NCBI RefSeq assembly: GCF_000963865.1
Contig: NZ_CP011071.1
Coordinates: 2,360,501 to 2,424,500 of the forward strand
Direction of reading: 5' to 3'
Length of the DNA stretch: 64,000 bases
Origin: Flagellimonas lutaonensis
Lineage (GTDB): Bacteria; Bacteroidota; Bacteroidia; Flavobacteriales; Flavobacteriaceae
Notes under the pieces: model-generated
What the model was told of the DNA's origin: nothing
Seen by the model: the letters and a program-made list of their open reading frames with translations, nothing else
Databases searched by the model: none
Part shown: piece after piece, positions 15,589 to 23,868 of the stretch
How the letters are laid out: every line of letters begins with the position of its first letter
How positions within the stretch are numbered: the first letter of the stretch is position 1
Program-made: the position numbers and the translations under genes

Positions 15589-16473
15589 ATGAAAAGAATT
15601 AAATCCCACTTCAGGCTTGGCCGCCGATTTGGAGGCTTTAGCAGACAAGAACGAAGTGGGATTTTCTTTTTGCTGCTTGCAATTGTACTTTTTCAAGGAA
15701 TTTATCTGGTCTGGAACCATTGGGTCCAAAGTGACCGTTCGCCATTATTTAGCCTTGATGAGGCAGGGCAACAGCAAGTGGATAGCCTCAAAAATAGGTC
15801 GATGGCAGGGGATACCGTTACAATTCGACCCTTCAATCCAAATTTTATTTCAGATTATAAAGGGTATACCTTGGGAATGTCCGTGGCCGAGATTGATAGG
15901 CTGAACCAATATCGGTCACAGGATAAATGGATAAATTCCCCAGAAGAGTTTCAAAAGGTAACGCTGGTCAATGATTCGCTGTTAAAGGCCATCGAGCCTT
16001 ATTTCCGCTTTCCTGAGTGGTCGGCTGGCGCAAAAGAACGGAAACCGAGAAGTCTTCAGAAAAAATCCACTACCTCCGTAGGCAATTTGAATACCGTGAC
16101 GGCCGATGAGTTGAAGAAGGTGTACGGTATCGGTGATAAGCTCTCGGCACGTATCGTAAAGTTCAGAGACCGTTTGGGCGGTTTTTTGGTCAACGAACAA
16201 TTATACGATGTCTATGGGCTGGAGCCCGTTGTGGCAGACAGGGTTTTACAACGTTTTCAGGTACAAGAGCCGCCGCAAATACAGCCTATAGACATCAATA
16301 CCGCCAGTAAGCAAGAATTGGTAAGTCTAATATACATCGACTACGATTTGGCAGATGCCATTTTGGCTTATCGCCAAAAGAACGGTAGAATCGAATCCTT
16401 TGACGAATTGGCCGCTATACAGGGCTTTCCAAAAGAAAAGATTGATAGAATTAGGTTATATTTGTCCCTATAA
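15589..16473 (+). CDS. Helix-hairpin-helix protein, ComEA-like, membrane-anchored
   Basis: A 294-residue protein with one N-terminal membrane helix (FFLLLAIVLFQGIYLVW, residues 25-42) and repeated helix-hairpin-helix motifs: about residues 95-125 (LGMSVAEIDRLNQYR), 165-215 (NLNTVTADELKKVYGIGDKL) and 235-290 (DINTASKQELVSL, FPKEKIDRI). HhH motifs of this type bind DNA in ComEA of the natural-transformation system, and the layout (anchor plus HhH) matches. A role in DNA uptake is possible but unproven; such genes are near-universal in Flavobacteriia. Confidence 0.85.
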   Translation: MKRIKSHFRLGRRFGGFSRQERSGIFFLLLAIVLFQGIYLVWNHWVQSDRSPLFSLDEAGQQQVDSLKNRSMAGDTVTIRPFNPNFISDYKGYTLGMSVAEIDRLNQYRSQDKWINSPEEFQKVTLVNDSLLKAIEPYFRFPEWSAGAKERKPRSLQKKSTTSVGNLNTVTADELKKVYGIGDKLSARIVKFRDRLGGFLVNEQLYDVYGLEPVVADRVLQRFQVQEPPQIQPIDINTASKQELVSLIYIDYDLADAILAYRQKNGRIESFDELAAIQGFPKEKIDRIRLYLSL

Positions 16474-16501
16474 AAAATTGCTATAAATGATTACTGAAAC
16501 C

Positions 16502-17650
16502 ATGTCTTCCATAAATTTTGATTACTCTGAGACCCAGAAGATGGTTGCCCAATCGGCAAAAGACTTTGCCGAGCAACATATTGCACCCCATGTTATGGAA
16601 TGGGATGAGGCACAGCACTTTCCGGTAGAACTTTTCAAAAGAGCGGGTGAAATGGGCTTTATGGGCATTTTGGTGCCCGAAGAATTGGGAGGTTCTGGCT
16701 TAGGTTATCATGAATATGTTGCGATTATTGAGGAAATTTCCAAAGTAGACCCATCAATAGGTCTTTCCGTGGCGGCCCATAATTCATTGTGCACCAATCA
16801 TATTCTTTCTTTCGGAAACAATCAGCAGAAGCAGCGCTGGATTCCAAAATTGGCGACCGCTGAATGGATAGGTGCCTGGGGGCTTACAGAGCATAATACG
16901 GGATCTGATGCAGGAGGCATGAATACCACTGCCGTGAAAGACGGGGACCATTGGGTTCTGAACGGAGCCAAAAACTTTATTACCCATGGAAAGAGCGGTG
17001 ATATTGCCGTGGTCATAACCCGCACGGGCGCTAAAGGCGATAGCCGTGGCATGACGGCATTTGTCATAGAAAAGGGAACACCCGGCTTTACAAGCGGCAA
17101 GAAAGAAAACAAATTGGGCATGCGAGCCAGCGAGACGGCAGAGTTGATTTTTTCTGATTGCAGGATACCCGATACCAACCGATTGGGCAAAGTGGGCGAG
17201 GGGTTCATTCAATCGATGAAGATATTGGACGGCGGAAGAATATCCATCGGGGCACTGTCTTTGGGTATCGCCAAAGGTGCCTACCAAGCGGCCCTGAAAT
17301 ATTCACAAGAAAGGGTGCAGTTCGGCAAACCTATCAGCAAGTTTCAAGGCATCTCATTCAAGCTGGCCGATATGGCAACCGAGATAGAGGCGGCAGAGCT
17401 GTTGTTGCACAAGGCTGCCTTCGTAAAAAACCAAGGGAAACCGGTTACAAAGCTGAGTGCCATGGCCAAAATGTATGCCTCTGAACTATGTGTAAGGGCA
17501 GCGAATGAAGCCGTGCAGATACACGGTGGCTATGGGTATACCAAAGATTTTCCGGTTGAGAAGTTGTATAGGGATGCCAAACTGTGCACCATCGGTGAGG
17601 GCACTACCGAAATTCAAAAAGTGGTCATTGCTAAAAATATTTTGAAGTAA
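16502..17650 (+). CDS. Acyl-CoA dehydrogenase
   Basis: This flavoprotein oxidises acyl-CoA thioesters at the alpha-beta bond and passes electrons to electron-transfer flavoprotein. Visible family blocks are GAWGLTEHNTGSDAGG (FAD and substrate binding), WVLNGAKNFITHG, KLGMRASETAELIFSDCRIP, RVQFGKPISKFQGISFKLADM, VQIHGGYGYTKDFPVEKLYRD and the C-terminal IGEGTTEIQK with the catalytic-base Glu. The chain length (about 382) is normal. An in-frame ATG at 16487 adds MITET and is a possible start. Substrate chain length is not evident; the closest general type is short/branched-chain. Confidence 0.94.
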   Translation: MSSINFDYSETQKMVAQSAKDFAEQHIAPHVMEWDEAQHFPVELFKRAGEMGFMGILVPEELGGSGLGYHEYVAIIEEISKVDPSIGLSVAAHNSLCTNHILSFGNNQQKQRWIPKLATAEWIGAWGLTEHNTGSDAGGMNTTAVKDGDHWVLNGAKNFITHGKSGDIAVVITRTGAKGDSRGMTAFVIEKGTPGFTSGKKENKLGMRASETAELIFSDCRIPDTNRLGKVGEGFIQSMKILDGGRISIGALSLGIAKGAYQAALKYSQERVQFGKPISKFQGISFKLADMATEIEAAELLLHKAAFVKNQGKPVTKLSAMAKMYASELCVRAANEAVQIHGGYGYTKDFPVEKLYRDAKLCTIGEGTTEIQKVVIAKNILK

Positions 17651-17674
17651 ATGGTACAATCATAATATGATTTG

Positions 17675-17682
17675 TATATTTG
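17675..17682 (+). promoter_or_regulatory. rpsU promoter -7 element
   Basis: TATATTTG matches the Bacteroidota -7 consensus exactly and lies 36 bases before the rpsU start codon. No good TTTG box is seen 19 bases upstream, so the promoter may rely on other features. Confidence 0.55.
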
Positions 17683-17700
17683 CGCTCCGAAATTCAAAAG

Positions 17701-17708
17701 AAAGGAGG
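17701..17708 (+). promoter_or_regulatory. Strong Shine-Dalgarno sequence before rpsU
   Basis: AAAGGAGG, nine bases before the ATG at 17718. Most genes in this window have no such sequence, as is usual in Bacteroidota, where bS21 and partner proteins hide the 16S anti-SD. In Flavobacterium johnsoniae an SD of this kind before rpsU is reported to serve autoregulation: ribosomes lacking bS21 can use it. The same logic probably applies here. Confidence 0.85.
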
Positions 17709-17717
17709 TTGTAGCCT

Positions 17718-17912
17718 ATGTTGATAATACCTGTAAAAGAAGGAGAAAATATCGATAGAGCCCTGAAGCGCTTCAAGCGAAAGTTTGATAAGACCGGTGT
17801 TATGCGCCAGTTGCGTCAGCGACAGCAGTTCACCAAGCCTTCTGTAAAGCGCAGGGCCGAAATACAAAAAGCCCAGTACATTCAAAGCTTAAGGGACAAA
17901 GAAGAGCTATAG
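17718..17912 (+). CDS. rpsU: 30S ribosomal protein bS21
   Basis: The 64-residue basic protein has the family sequence IIPVKEGENIDRALKRFKRK and the continuation KFDKTGVMRQLRQRQQFTKPS. It joins the small-subunit platform near the 16S 3' end. In Bacteroidota it takes part in hiding the anti-SD sequence. It is preceded by an exact -7 box and a strong SD, and followed by an intrinsic terminator, so it is probably transcribed alone. Confidence 0.97.
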   Translation: MLIIPVKEGENIDRALKRFKRKFDKTGVMRQLRQRQQFTKPSVKRRAEIQKAQYIQSLRDKEEL

Positions 17913-17935
17913 GCCTTCTGAAGACATAATTGAGG

Positions 17936-17972
17936 TCCGTTGCGGAAGATACCTTCTGCAACGGATTTTTTT
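17936..17972 (+). terminator. Intrinsic terminator after rpsU
   Basis: The hairpin TCCGTTGC...GCAACGGA, extended inward by GGAAG / CTTCC-like pairing, is followed by seven T. It lies 24 bases after the rpsU stop and before the xer gene. Confidence 0.85.
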
Positions 17973-18013
17973 GTGGCATTGAACGACTGGTTTTCATTTA
18001 GTAATTTTGAAAC

Positions 18014-18907
18014 ATGTCTATCGATGCCTTTGTACTTCACCTTTCAAAAGAAAAGAACTACTCGCCCCATACGGTTCTGGCATATCAAAATGATGTAATG
18101 GCCTTTGCCGATTTCTGCGAAGATGAGCATCAGCTTGCGGAGTTGGTCGAAGTGCAATACCCCATTATCAGAAATTGGATTGTCAACTTGGTAGAAGCGG
18201 GACTTTCCAACAGAAGCATCAACCGCAAGATGGCATCGCTTAAGGCCTATTATAAGTTTTTGCAAAAAACGGGTTTGCTAGACGCATCACCACTGGCCAA
18301 GCACAAGGCTCTAAAAACAGATAAAAAGGTAGAGATTCCGTTCTCAGAAGACGAGATGCGAAAAATACTCTCGCAGATTCCTTTTGGGGAAGATTTCGAG
18401 GGTGCGCGCGACCGGTTGATCATAGAGATGCTCTATACCACCGGTGTAAGAAGGGCAGAATTGGTCAACCTGAAATTGGTAAATGTAGATGCATCACAGC
18501 AAACCATAAAGGTGCTGGGCAAAAGAAACAAAGAACGAATAGTGCCCTTGCTCGATACGACAATGGGATTTTTAGACCAATATCTTCGGTATCGTAACAA
18601 TCTTGAAAACATCCATGAGCCCACCCATTTGTTATTGACTAAAACGGGTCATAAAATTTATGAAAATCTTGTCTATAGAATCATAAATAAGTATCTTAGT
18701 ATGGTGTCTCCGAAGGTGAAAAAGAGTCCACATGTGTTGCGGCACACCTTTGCGACACATCTCTTGAACAACGGGGCAGACTTGAACTCTGTGAAAGAGT
18801 TGTTGGGGCATTCGAGCTTGACATCGACCCAAGTCTATACGCACAACAGCATTGCCGAGCTGAAGAAAGTGCATCTTTCTGCCCATCCTAGAAACAAGAA
18901 CCGATAG
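18014..18907 (+). CDS. xerC: Site-specific tyrosine recombinase, XerC/XerD type
   Basis: A 297-residue recombinase with an N-terminal SAM-like core-binding domain (KNYSPHTVLAYQNDV) and a complete catalytic domain: Arg in TGVRRAELVNL, Lys in VLGKRNKERIVPL, the box HVLRHTFATHLLNNG, LGHSSLTSTQ, and the Tyr nucleophile in VYTH. This is the housekeeping Xer type that resolves chromosome dimers; there is no integrase-type arm domain and no att-like structure nearby. XerC against XerD cannot be settled from sequence alone. Confidence 0.93.
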   Translation: MSIDAFVLHLSKEKNYSPHTVLAYQNDVMAFADFCEDEHQLAELVEVQYPIIRNWIVNLVEAGLSNRSINRKMASLKAYYKFLQKTGLLDASPLAKHKALKTDKKVEIPFSEDEMRKILSQIPFGEDFEGARDRLIIEMLYTTGVRRAELVNLKLVNVDASQQTIKVLGKRNKERIVPLLDTTMGFLDQYLRYRNNLENIHEPTHLLLTKTGHKIYENLVYRIINKYLSMVSPKVKKSPHVLRHTFATHLLNNGADLNSVKELLGHSSLTSTQVYTHNSIAELKKVHLSAHPRNKNR

Positions 18908-18961
18908 GATTCTTGTCATTGTTTAACGTGGTCCGCGCCTTGGGCCAAAAAAAGTAATCAT

Positions 18962-19264
18962 ATGAAGGTAAATGCACAATCTGTAAATTTTGTGGCCGAC
19001 CAAAAATTGTTGGGATTCATTCAAAACCGAATGGATAAGTTGGATTTGTTCTATGACAAAGTGATCAGCTCAGACGTGTACCTCAAGGTTGAAAATACCA
19101 GTGCCAAAGAAAACAAGATTGTTGAGATAAAAGTGCACGTGCCGAGAGACCGTTTCATTGTAAAAAAACAATGCAAATCATTTGAGGAAGCGGTAGACTC
19201 GGCCTGCAGTTCACTCGAACGCAAGCTCGTTAAGCGGAAGGAGAAAATGCGGGCAAAGGCCTAG
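18962..19264 (+). CDS. hpf: Ribosome hibernation-promoting factor (short HPF/RaiA)
   Basis: A 100-residue protein: MKVNAQSVNFVADQKLLGFI at the start, then a KLDLFYDKVISSDVYLK strand-helix unit, VEIKVHVPRDRFIVKKQ, SFEEAVDSACSSLERKLVK and a lysine-rich tail. This is the HPF/YfiA fold in its short form. It binds the decoding region of idle ribosomes. It sits between xerC and the tRNA-tuf block, a grouping common in Flavobacteriia. Confidence 0.93.
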   Translation: MKVNAQSVNFVADQKLLGFIQNRMDKLDLFYDKVISSDVYLKVENTSAKENKIVEIKVHVPRDRFIVKKQCKSFEEAVDSACSSLERKLVKRKEKMRAKA

Positions 19265-19285
19265 CTAAAATTTTTGAAAATTTGT

Positions 19286-19315
19286 TTTGAATACTAAAAT
19301 AAATATATACATTTG
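19286..19315 (+). promoter_or_regulatory. Promoter of the tRNA-tuf transcription unit
   Basis: TTTG (19286-19289), 18 bases, then TACATTTG (19308-19315): a good match to the Bacteroidota consensus. It lies about 50 bases before the first tRNA. Confidence 0.8.
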
Positions 19316-19319
19316 CAGT

Positions 19320-19344
19320 CCGTTAGAAATAACGGGCTTTTTTT
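19320..19344 (+). terminator. Terminator-like hairpin at the 5' end of the tRNA-tuf transcript
   Basis: CCGTTA-GAAA-TAACGG with a GNRA tetraloop, then GC and seven T. It starts about five bases after the -7 box, so it would form at the very 5' end of the transcript. It may protect the 5' end, act as an early terminator, or end a very short RNA; the sequence does not decide. Confidence 0.6.
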
Positions 19345-19365
19345 GTGTTAAAAAGGGGCGAAAAC

Positions 19366-19439
19366 GCCGATGTAGCTCAGCTGGCTAGAGCACGTGATTT
19401 GTAATCTCGGGGTCGTGGGTTCGAGTCCCTCCATCGGCT
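19366..19439 (+). tRNA. tRNA-Thr (anticodon TGT)
   Basis: Acceptor arms GCCGATG / CATCGGC pair perfectly; D-loop TAGCTCAGCTGGCTAGAGC, anticodon loop TTTGTAA with TGT, and T-arm GTGGGTTCGAGTCCC-like sequence are present. CCA is not encoded. Confidence 0.96.
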
Positions 19440-19461
19440 CATAAAGTATTGGAAATTAGGC

Positions 19462-19544
19462 GGGGAGATACTCAAGCGGCCAACGAGGACAGACTGTAAA
19501 TCTGTTGGTTTTTACCTTCGCAGGTTCGAATCCTGCTCTCCCCA
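19462..19544 (+). tRNA. tRNA-Tyr (anticodon GTA)
   Basis: Acceptor arms GGGGAGA / TCTCCCC pair; the anticodon stem-loop is AGACTGTAAATCT; a long variable arm makes it an 83-base class II tRNA, as expected for bacterial Tyr. T-loop GGTTCGAATCC. Confidence 0.96.
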
Positions 19545-19634
19545 CAAAGGTTGGTAAATCACATGCTCCAAATACCAAATTGCAGATAATTCATTTTATG
19601 GGATTTGGATTGTGAAATATTGGATTTAAGTCTT

Positions 19635-19707
19635 GCGGGAGTAGCTCAGTTGGTAGAGCGTCAGCCTTCCAAGCTGAATGTCGCCGGTTCGAACCCGGTC
19701 TCCCGCT
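19635..19707 (+). tRNA. tRNA-Gly (anticodon TCC)
   Basis: Acceptor arms GCGGGAG / CTCCCGC; anticodon stem-loop CAGCCTTCCAAGCTG with TCC; T-loop GGTTCGAACCC. A remnant of a dispersed palindromic repeat (CCTGCGAAGGCAGG, 19717-19731) follows it. Confidence 0.96.
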
Positions 19708-19715
19708 CAAAAAAC

Positions 19716-19736
19716 TTCCTGCGAAGGCAGGAATCT
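19716..19736. repeat. Dispersed palindromic repeat copy between tRNA genes
   Basis: TTCCTGCGAAGGCAGGAATC is a near-palindrome of the same family as the element inside trpF (2004-2032). It lies in the spacer after tRNA-Gly. Confidence 0.65.
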
Positions 19737-19771
19737 CTTTCTTATTGAAGAAGAGATGTTAAACACTTTAC

Positions 19772-19843
19772 GCCGACGTAGCTCAGGGGTAGAGCGTTTC
19801 CTTGGTAAGGAAGAGGTCACGGGTTCAATTCCCGTCGTTGGCT
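19772..19843 (+). tRNA. tRNA-Thr (anticodon GGT)
   Basis: Acceptor arms GCCGACG / CGTTGGC (one G-T pair); anticodon stem-loop TTCCTTGGTAAGGAA with GGT; T-loop GGTTCAATTCC. It is followed by tuf after 51 bases. Confidence 0.96.
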
Positions 19844-19894
19844 CAAAGAAAACGATTTGTACACTAATATAAACTAAGATTAAAATTTTTAAAC

Positions 19895-21082
19895 ATGGCA
19901 AAGGAAACTTTCGATCGTTCCAAACCGCACTTGAATATTGGTACTATTGGACACGTGGATCACGGAAAGACAACATTGACTGCCGCTATCACTAAGGTGT
20001 TGGCTGACGAAGGTCTTTCAGAAACAAGAAGCTTTGATTCTATTGATAACGCTCCTGAAGAGAAAGAAAGAGGTATTACTATCAACACTTCACACGTGGA
20101 GTACCAAACAGCCAACAGGCACTATGCGCACGTAGACTGCCCTGGTCACGCCGACTATGTAAAGAATATGGTTACAGGTGCTGCCCAGATGGACGGTGCC
20201 ATTTTGGTGGTTGCTGCTACCGATGGTCCTATGCCGCAAACTCGTGAGCACATTCTTTTGGGTCGTCAGGTAGGTATCCCACGAATTGTAGTGTTCTTGA
20301 ACAAAGTTGACATGGTTGACGACGAAGAGTTGTTGGAGCTTGTTGAGATGGAAGTAAGAGAATTGCTTTCTTTCTATGAGTACGACGGTGACAACGGACC
20401 TGTGATTGCAGGATCTGCACTTGGTGCTTTGAACGGAGAGGAAAAATGGGTGAAGTCTGTAAAAGATTTGATGGAGGCTGTTGACACTTGGATCGAGCTT
20501 CCTGAGAGGGACGTTGACAAAGATTTCTTGATGCCCATCGAAGATGTGTTCACCATTACCGGACGTGGTACTGTAGCCACGGGCCGTATCGAAACTGGTG
20601 TTGCCAAGACCGGCGACCCTGTTGAGATCATTGGTATGGGTGCAGAGAAATTGACCTCTACCATTACTGGTGTTGAGATGTTCCGTAAAATCTTGGATCG
20701 TGGAGAGGCTGGTGACAACGTAGGTATCTTGTTGAGAGGTATCGAAAAGACCGACATCAAAAGAGGTATGGTGATCTGCAAGCCAGGTTCCGTGACTCCG
20801 CATGCCAAGTTCAAGGCTGAGGTCTATATTCTTAAGAAAGAAGAAGGTGGCCGTCACACGCCATTCCACAACAACTACCGTCCACAGTTCTACGTGCGTA
20901 CAACTGACGTGACAGGAAACATCAACCTTCCTGACGGTGTTGAAATGGTAATGCCTGGCGATAACTTGACCATTACCGTTGACTTGATCCAGCCTATCGC
21001 ATTGAACGTAGGCCTTAGATTCGCCATCCGTGAAGGTGGTAGAACCGTAGGTGCCGGTCAGGTAACTGAGATTTTAGATTAA
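19895..21082 (+). CDS. tuf: Elongation factor Tu
   Basis: This GTPase delivers aminoacyl-tRNA to the ribosome. The 395-residue chain has G1 GHVDHGKT, G3 [13 protein letters not shown]4 NKVDMVDD, G5 GSALGAL and the domain 2 and 3 blocks [13 protein letters not shown] and [20 protein letters not shown]. The start [20 protein letters not shown] is canonical. The gene lies downstream of four tRNA genes and upstream of tRNA-Trp, likely one processed transcript. Codon choice is strongly biased, as for a highly expressed gene. Confidence 0.99.
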   Translation: MAKETFDRSKPHLNIGTIGHVDHGKTTLTAAITKVLADEGLSETRSFDSIDNAPEEKERGITINTSHVEYQTANRHYAHVDCPGHADYVKNMVTGAAQMDGAILVVAATDGPMPQTREHILLGRQVGIPRIVVFLNKVDMVDDEELLELVEMEVRELLSFYEYDGDNGPVIAGSALGALNGEEKWVKSVKDLMEAVDTWIELPERDVDKDFLMPIEDVFTITGRGTVATGRIETGVAKTGDPVEIIGMGAEKLTSTITGVEMFRKILDRGEAGDNVGILLRGIEKTDIKRGMVICKPGSVTPHAKFKAEVYILKKEEGGRHTPFHNNYRPQFYVRTTDVTGNINLPDGVEMVMPGDNLTITVDLIQPIALNVGLRFAIREGGRTVGAGQVTEILD

Positions 21083-21110
21083 TCATATTCAAAATAGTAT
21101 TGCACTTAAG

Positions 21111-21136
21111 GGTGTCCCGCTTACAAGCGGGATACC
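21111..21136 (+). terminator. Hairpin after tuf (possible partial terminator or processing site)
   Basis: GGTGTCCCGCTT / AAGCGGGATACC with an AC loop forms a strong stem, followed only by TTTC. It lies 28 bases after the tuf stop, just before tRNA-Trp, so it may be a weak terminator or an RNA processing site. Confidence 0.5.
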
Positions 21137-21153
21137 TTTCGGTGTAATTATAA

Positions 21154-21226
21154 ACGGGTGTAGCTCAGTTGGTAGAGCACTGGTCTCCAAAACCAGGTGT
21201 CGGGAGTTCGAGTCTCTCCTCCCGTG
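21154..21226 (+). tRNA. tRNA-Trp (anticodon CCA)
   Basis: Acceptor arms ACGGGTG / CTCCCGT (one T-T mismatch at the sixth pair), anticodon loop TCTCCAAAA with CCA, T-arm GGGAGTTCGAGTCTCTC and discriminator G, the usual Trp identity base. It lies between tuf and secE, its usual position in many bacteria. Confidence 0.95.
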
Positions 21227-21306
21227 CGAAGTAAAAAGGCGTGTTCGGGTCTCTCCGGAGTTTATGCTGAGTGCAGCCGAAGTATGCAGAAAAAGATAAG
21301 TTCAAT

Positions 21307-21495
21307 ATGCTCACTTACGTAAAGGAATCTTGGGAAGAGTTAAAAAACAATGTTACTTGGCTCAATAGGGAAGAAGCTTCGAACCTTACGGTCATTGTTG
21401 CGGTATTCTCCATAATCTTTGCCTTGGCAACATGGGGTGTCGATACCGTTTTCAGTAAGTTGATAGCATTATACTTTGAAAAATTAATAGGATAG
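21307..21495 (+). CDS. secE: Preprotein translocase subunit SecE
   Basis: A 62-residue protein with one membrane helix (VIVAVFSIIFALATWGVDTVF) preceded by the amphipathic segment MLTYVKESWEELKNNVTWLN typical of short SecE. It clamps SecY in the translocon. I chose ATG 21307; an in-frame start at 21271 would run back into repeat-like sequence. nusG starts three bases after its stop. Confidence 0.95.
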   Translation: MLTYVKESWEELKNNVTWLNREEASNLTVIVAVFSIIFALATWGVDTVFSKLIALYFEKLIG

Positions 21496-21498
21496 GCG

Positions 21499-22050
21499 AT
21501 GTCTGAGGTATTGGAGAAAAAATGGTACGTCGTTCGAGCTGTAAGTGGCCAAGAACACAAGGTCAAGGGGTATATTGAAAGCGAGGTAGAGCGACAGGGC
21601 CTTGGTGATTATCTTGAAGAGGTTTTGGTGCCCACCGAAAAAGTCGTGCAGATCAGAAACGGCAAGAAAATCAACAAAGAACGTACCTATTTTCCCGGAT
21701 ATGTTATGGTGAAGGCCAATTTGGGTGGCGAAATGGTCCATGTAATCAAGTCGATAACCAATGTAATCGGTTTCTTGGGCGAGACCAAGGGCGGTGACCC
21801 CGTACCCTTGCGAAAGTCCGAGGTCAATAGAATGTTGGGCAAGGTAGATGAATTGGCGGTGAACACCGACAATGTGGCCATACCATTTGTGTTGGGCGAG
21901 ACCGTAAAGGTAATCGATGGCCCGTTCAACGGATTCAACGGTACGGTAGAAAAAATCAACGAAGAAAAACGCAAGCTTGAGGTAATGGTGAAGATTTTCG
22001 GAAGAAAGACACCTTTGGAACTCAGCTACATGCAAGTAGAAAAAGTATAA
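21499..22050 (+). CDS. nusG: Transcription termination/antitermination protein NusG
   Basis: A 183-residue NusG: NGN domain starting KKWYVVRAVSGQEHKVKGYI, then YFPGYVMVKANLG, and a C-terminal KOW domain VLGETVKVIDGPFNGFNGTV. It binds RNA polymerase and links it to Rho or the ribosome. It is located between secE and rplK, the conserved order. Confidence 0.97.
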   Translation: MSEVLEKKWYVVRAVSGQEHKVKGYIESEVERQGLGDYLEEVLVPTEKVVQIRNGKKINKERTYFPGYVMVKANLGGEMVHVIKSITNVIGFLGETKGGDPVPLRKSEVNRMLGKVDELAVNTDNVAIPFVLGETVKVIDGPFNGFNGTVEKINEEKRKLEVMVKIFGRKTPLELSYMQVEKV

Positions 22051-22122
22051 AAGTTAAGAGCTGTTACATAGATAAATTGTGTTGCTTCCAAAATTTGACA
22101 CAATTCAAATTAATTAAAAACA

Positions 22123-22560
22123 ATGGCAAAAGAAGTAGATAAGGTTGTAAAACTACAAGTTAGGGGAGGTGCTGCGAATCCATCGCCGCCGGTCGGACCC
22201 GCCTTAGGTGCTGCCGGCGTTAACATCATGGAGTTCTGCAAGCAGTTCAATGCGCGTACGCAGGACAAACCAGGCAAGGTATTGCCCGTTGTTATCACGG
22301 TTTACAAAGACAAGTCGTTTGACTTTGTAGTAAAGACACCACCGGCGGCCGTTCAGTTGATGGAAGCAGCTAAGATTAAAAAAGGATCTGGCGAACCTAA
22401 CAGAGTCAAGTCGGGGTCGGTTACCTGGGATCAGGTAAAGGCCATTGCCGAAGACAAAATGGTCGATTTGAACGCCTTTACGGTAGAGTCAGCCATGAGC
22501 ATGGTTGCAGGTACCGCACGTTCGATGGGCCTTAAGGTTTCAGGCAAGAGACCCTTTTAA
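22123..22560 (+). CDS. rplK: 50S ribosomal protein uL11
   Basis: A 145-residue protein with [33 protein letters not shown] and a C-terminal [11 protein letters not shown] motif. It forms the GTPase-associated centre base with L10 and L7/L12. Likely co-transcribed with rplA (21 bases downstream). Confidence 0.98.
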   Translation: MAKEVDKVVKLQVRGGAANPSPPVGPALGAAGVNIMEFCKQFNARTQDKPGKVLPVVITVYKDKSFDFVVKTPPAAVQLMEAAKIKKGSGEPNRVKSGSVTWDQVKAIAEDKMVDLNAFTVESAMSMVAGTARSMGLKVSGKRPF

Positions 22561-22581
22561 AATCTTAAAAAGCAATTTAGA

Positions 22582-23271
22582 ATGGCAAGATTGACTAAAA
22601 AGCAAAAAGAGGCATATGCCAAGATTGACAAGAACAAGTTGTACTCTCTTGAAGAAGCCTCAGCTTTGATAAAGGAAATTACCAATGTAAAATTTGATGC
22701 CTCTGTTGATTTGGCGGTACGTTTGGGCGTTGACCCACGTAAGGCGAATCAAATGGTTCGTGGTGTGGTGACCCTGCCCCACGGTACCGGTAAAGACGTA
22801 AAGGTTTTGGCATTGGTGACCCCCGACAAAGAGGCAGAAGCCAAAGAGGCAGGTGCCGATTATGTTGGGTTGGATGAATACTTGGACAAAATTAAAGGCG
22901 GCTGGACAGACGTAGATGTTATCGTCACCATGCCCAGTGTGATGGGTAAATTAGGTCCGTTGGGCCGAATTTTGGGCCCACGCGGTTTGATGCCCAACCC
23001 CAAAACAGGTACCGTTACCATGGATGTTGGTAAGGCGGTAGCTGATGTAAAGGGCGGTAAAATCGATTTTAAGGTAGATAAAACCGGTATTGTACACGCT
23101 GCTATCGGAAAGGCATCTTTCTCAGCGGATAAAATCGCCGGCAATGCCAAAGAATTGATTGATACCTTGGTGAAGCTAAAACCTACTGCGGCAAAAGGGG
23201 TGTATATGAAAAGCATTTACATGTCAAGCACCATGAGTCCCAGCGTTCAATTAGACCCTAAAGCAGTTTAA
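22582..23271 (+). CDS. rplA: 50S ribosomal protein uL1
   Basis: A 229-residue L1 stalk protein with the signature [20 protein letters not shown], followed by [13 protein letters not shown] and [13 protein letters not shown]. In many bacteria L1 represses its own rplK-rplA message; no clear mimic of its rRNA site was identified by eye here. Confidence 0.98.
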   Translation: MARLTKKQKEAYAKIDKNKLYSLEEASALIKEITNVKFDASVDLAVRLGVDPRKANQMVRGVVTLPHGTGKDVKVLALVTPDKEAEAKEAGADYVGLDEYLDKIKGGWTDVDVIVTMPSVMGKLGPLGRILGPRGLMPNPKTGTVTMDVGKAVADVKGGKIDFKVDKTGIVHAAIGKASFSADKIAGNAKELIDTLVKLKPTAAKGVYMKSIYMSSTMSPSVQLDPKAV

Positions 23272-23299
23272 TAGATAACTGGTAGTTAATATTGTAACA

Positions 23300-23815
23300 A
23301 TGACAAGAGAAGAAAAAGCAACCGTAATTGAAGATTTGACTGCACAGTTAGCTGAGAACGCCAATATCTATTTGGCCGATATCTCAGGGTTGGATGCGAC
23401 GACGACCTCTAATTTGAGAAGGGCGTGCTTCAAAGCCAATATTAAACTGTCTGTGGTTAAAAATACATTGCTCGCAAAGGCAATGGAAGCTTCGGACAAA
23501 GATTTTGGAGAGCTTCCAGAAGTGTTGAAGGGCAACACCTCTTTGATGCTTGCAGAAACAGGTAACGCACCTGCAAAGCTTATCAAAAACTTTAGAAAAA
23601 AGTCAGACAAACCCGTTTTAAAAGGTGCCTTTATTGAAGAGGCCATCTACATCGGCGACGAGAACCTCGATACTTTGGTGAATATCAAATCTAAAGAAGA
23701 GGTTATCGGAGATATTATCGGACTATTGCAGTCACCGGCCAAAAATGTTATTTCTGGCCTTAAATCAGGTGGTGGTAAATTGGCCGGTATACTCAAGACT
23801 TTGTCTGAAAAATAA
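23300..23815 (+). CDS. rplJ: 50S ribosomal protein uL10
   Basis: A 171-residue stalk-base protein: IYLADISGLDATTTSNLRRA, KLSVVKNTLLAKA, LKGNTSLML, and a C-terminal helix that binds L7/L12 dimers (IIGLLQSPAKNVISGL). It precedes rplL by 53 bases. Confidence 0.97.
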   Translation: MTREEKATVIEDLTAQLAENANIYLADISGLDATTTSNLRRACFKANIKLSVVKNTLLAKAMEASDKDFGELPEVLKGNTSLMLAETGNAPAKLIKNFRKKSDKPVLKGAFIEEAIYIGDENLDTLVNIKSKEEVIGDIIGLLQSPAKNVISGLKSGGGKLAGILKTLSEK

Positions 23816-23868
23816 TTTGTACGCACTAAAACTAGTATATTTTAAAAATTTGATTAAACGATAGAAAA

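Noticed and set aside
16784-17287. Antisense frame opposite the acyl-CoA dehydrogenase.
   Set aside because: No domain or signal is recognised and the sense gene is complete and well conserved.
18014-18907. Integrase of a mobile island.
   Set aside because: The protein has the plain Xer layout and sits among housekeeping genes in a common Flavobacteriia order; although tRNA genes follow, no duplicated tRNA end or cargo genes were seen.
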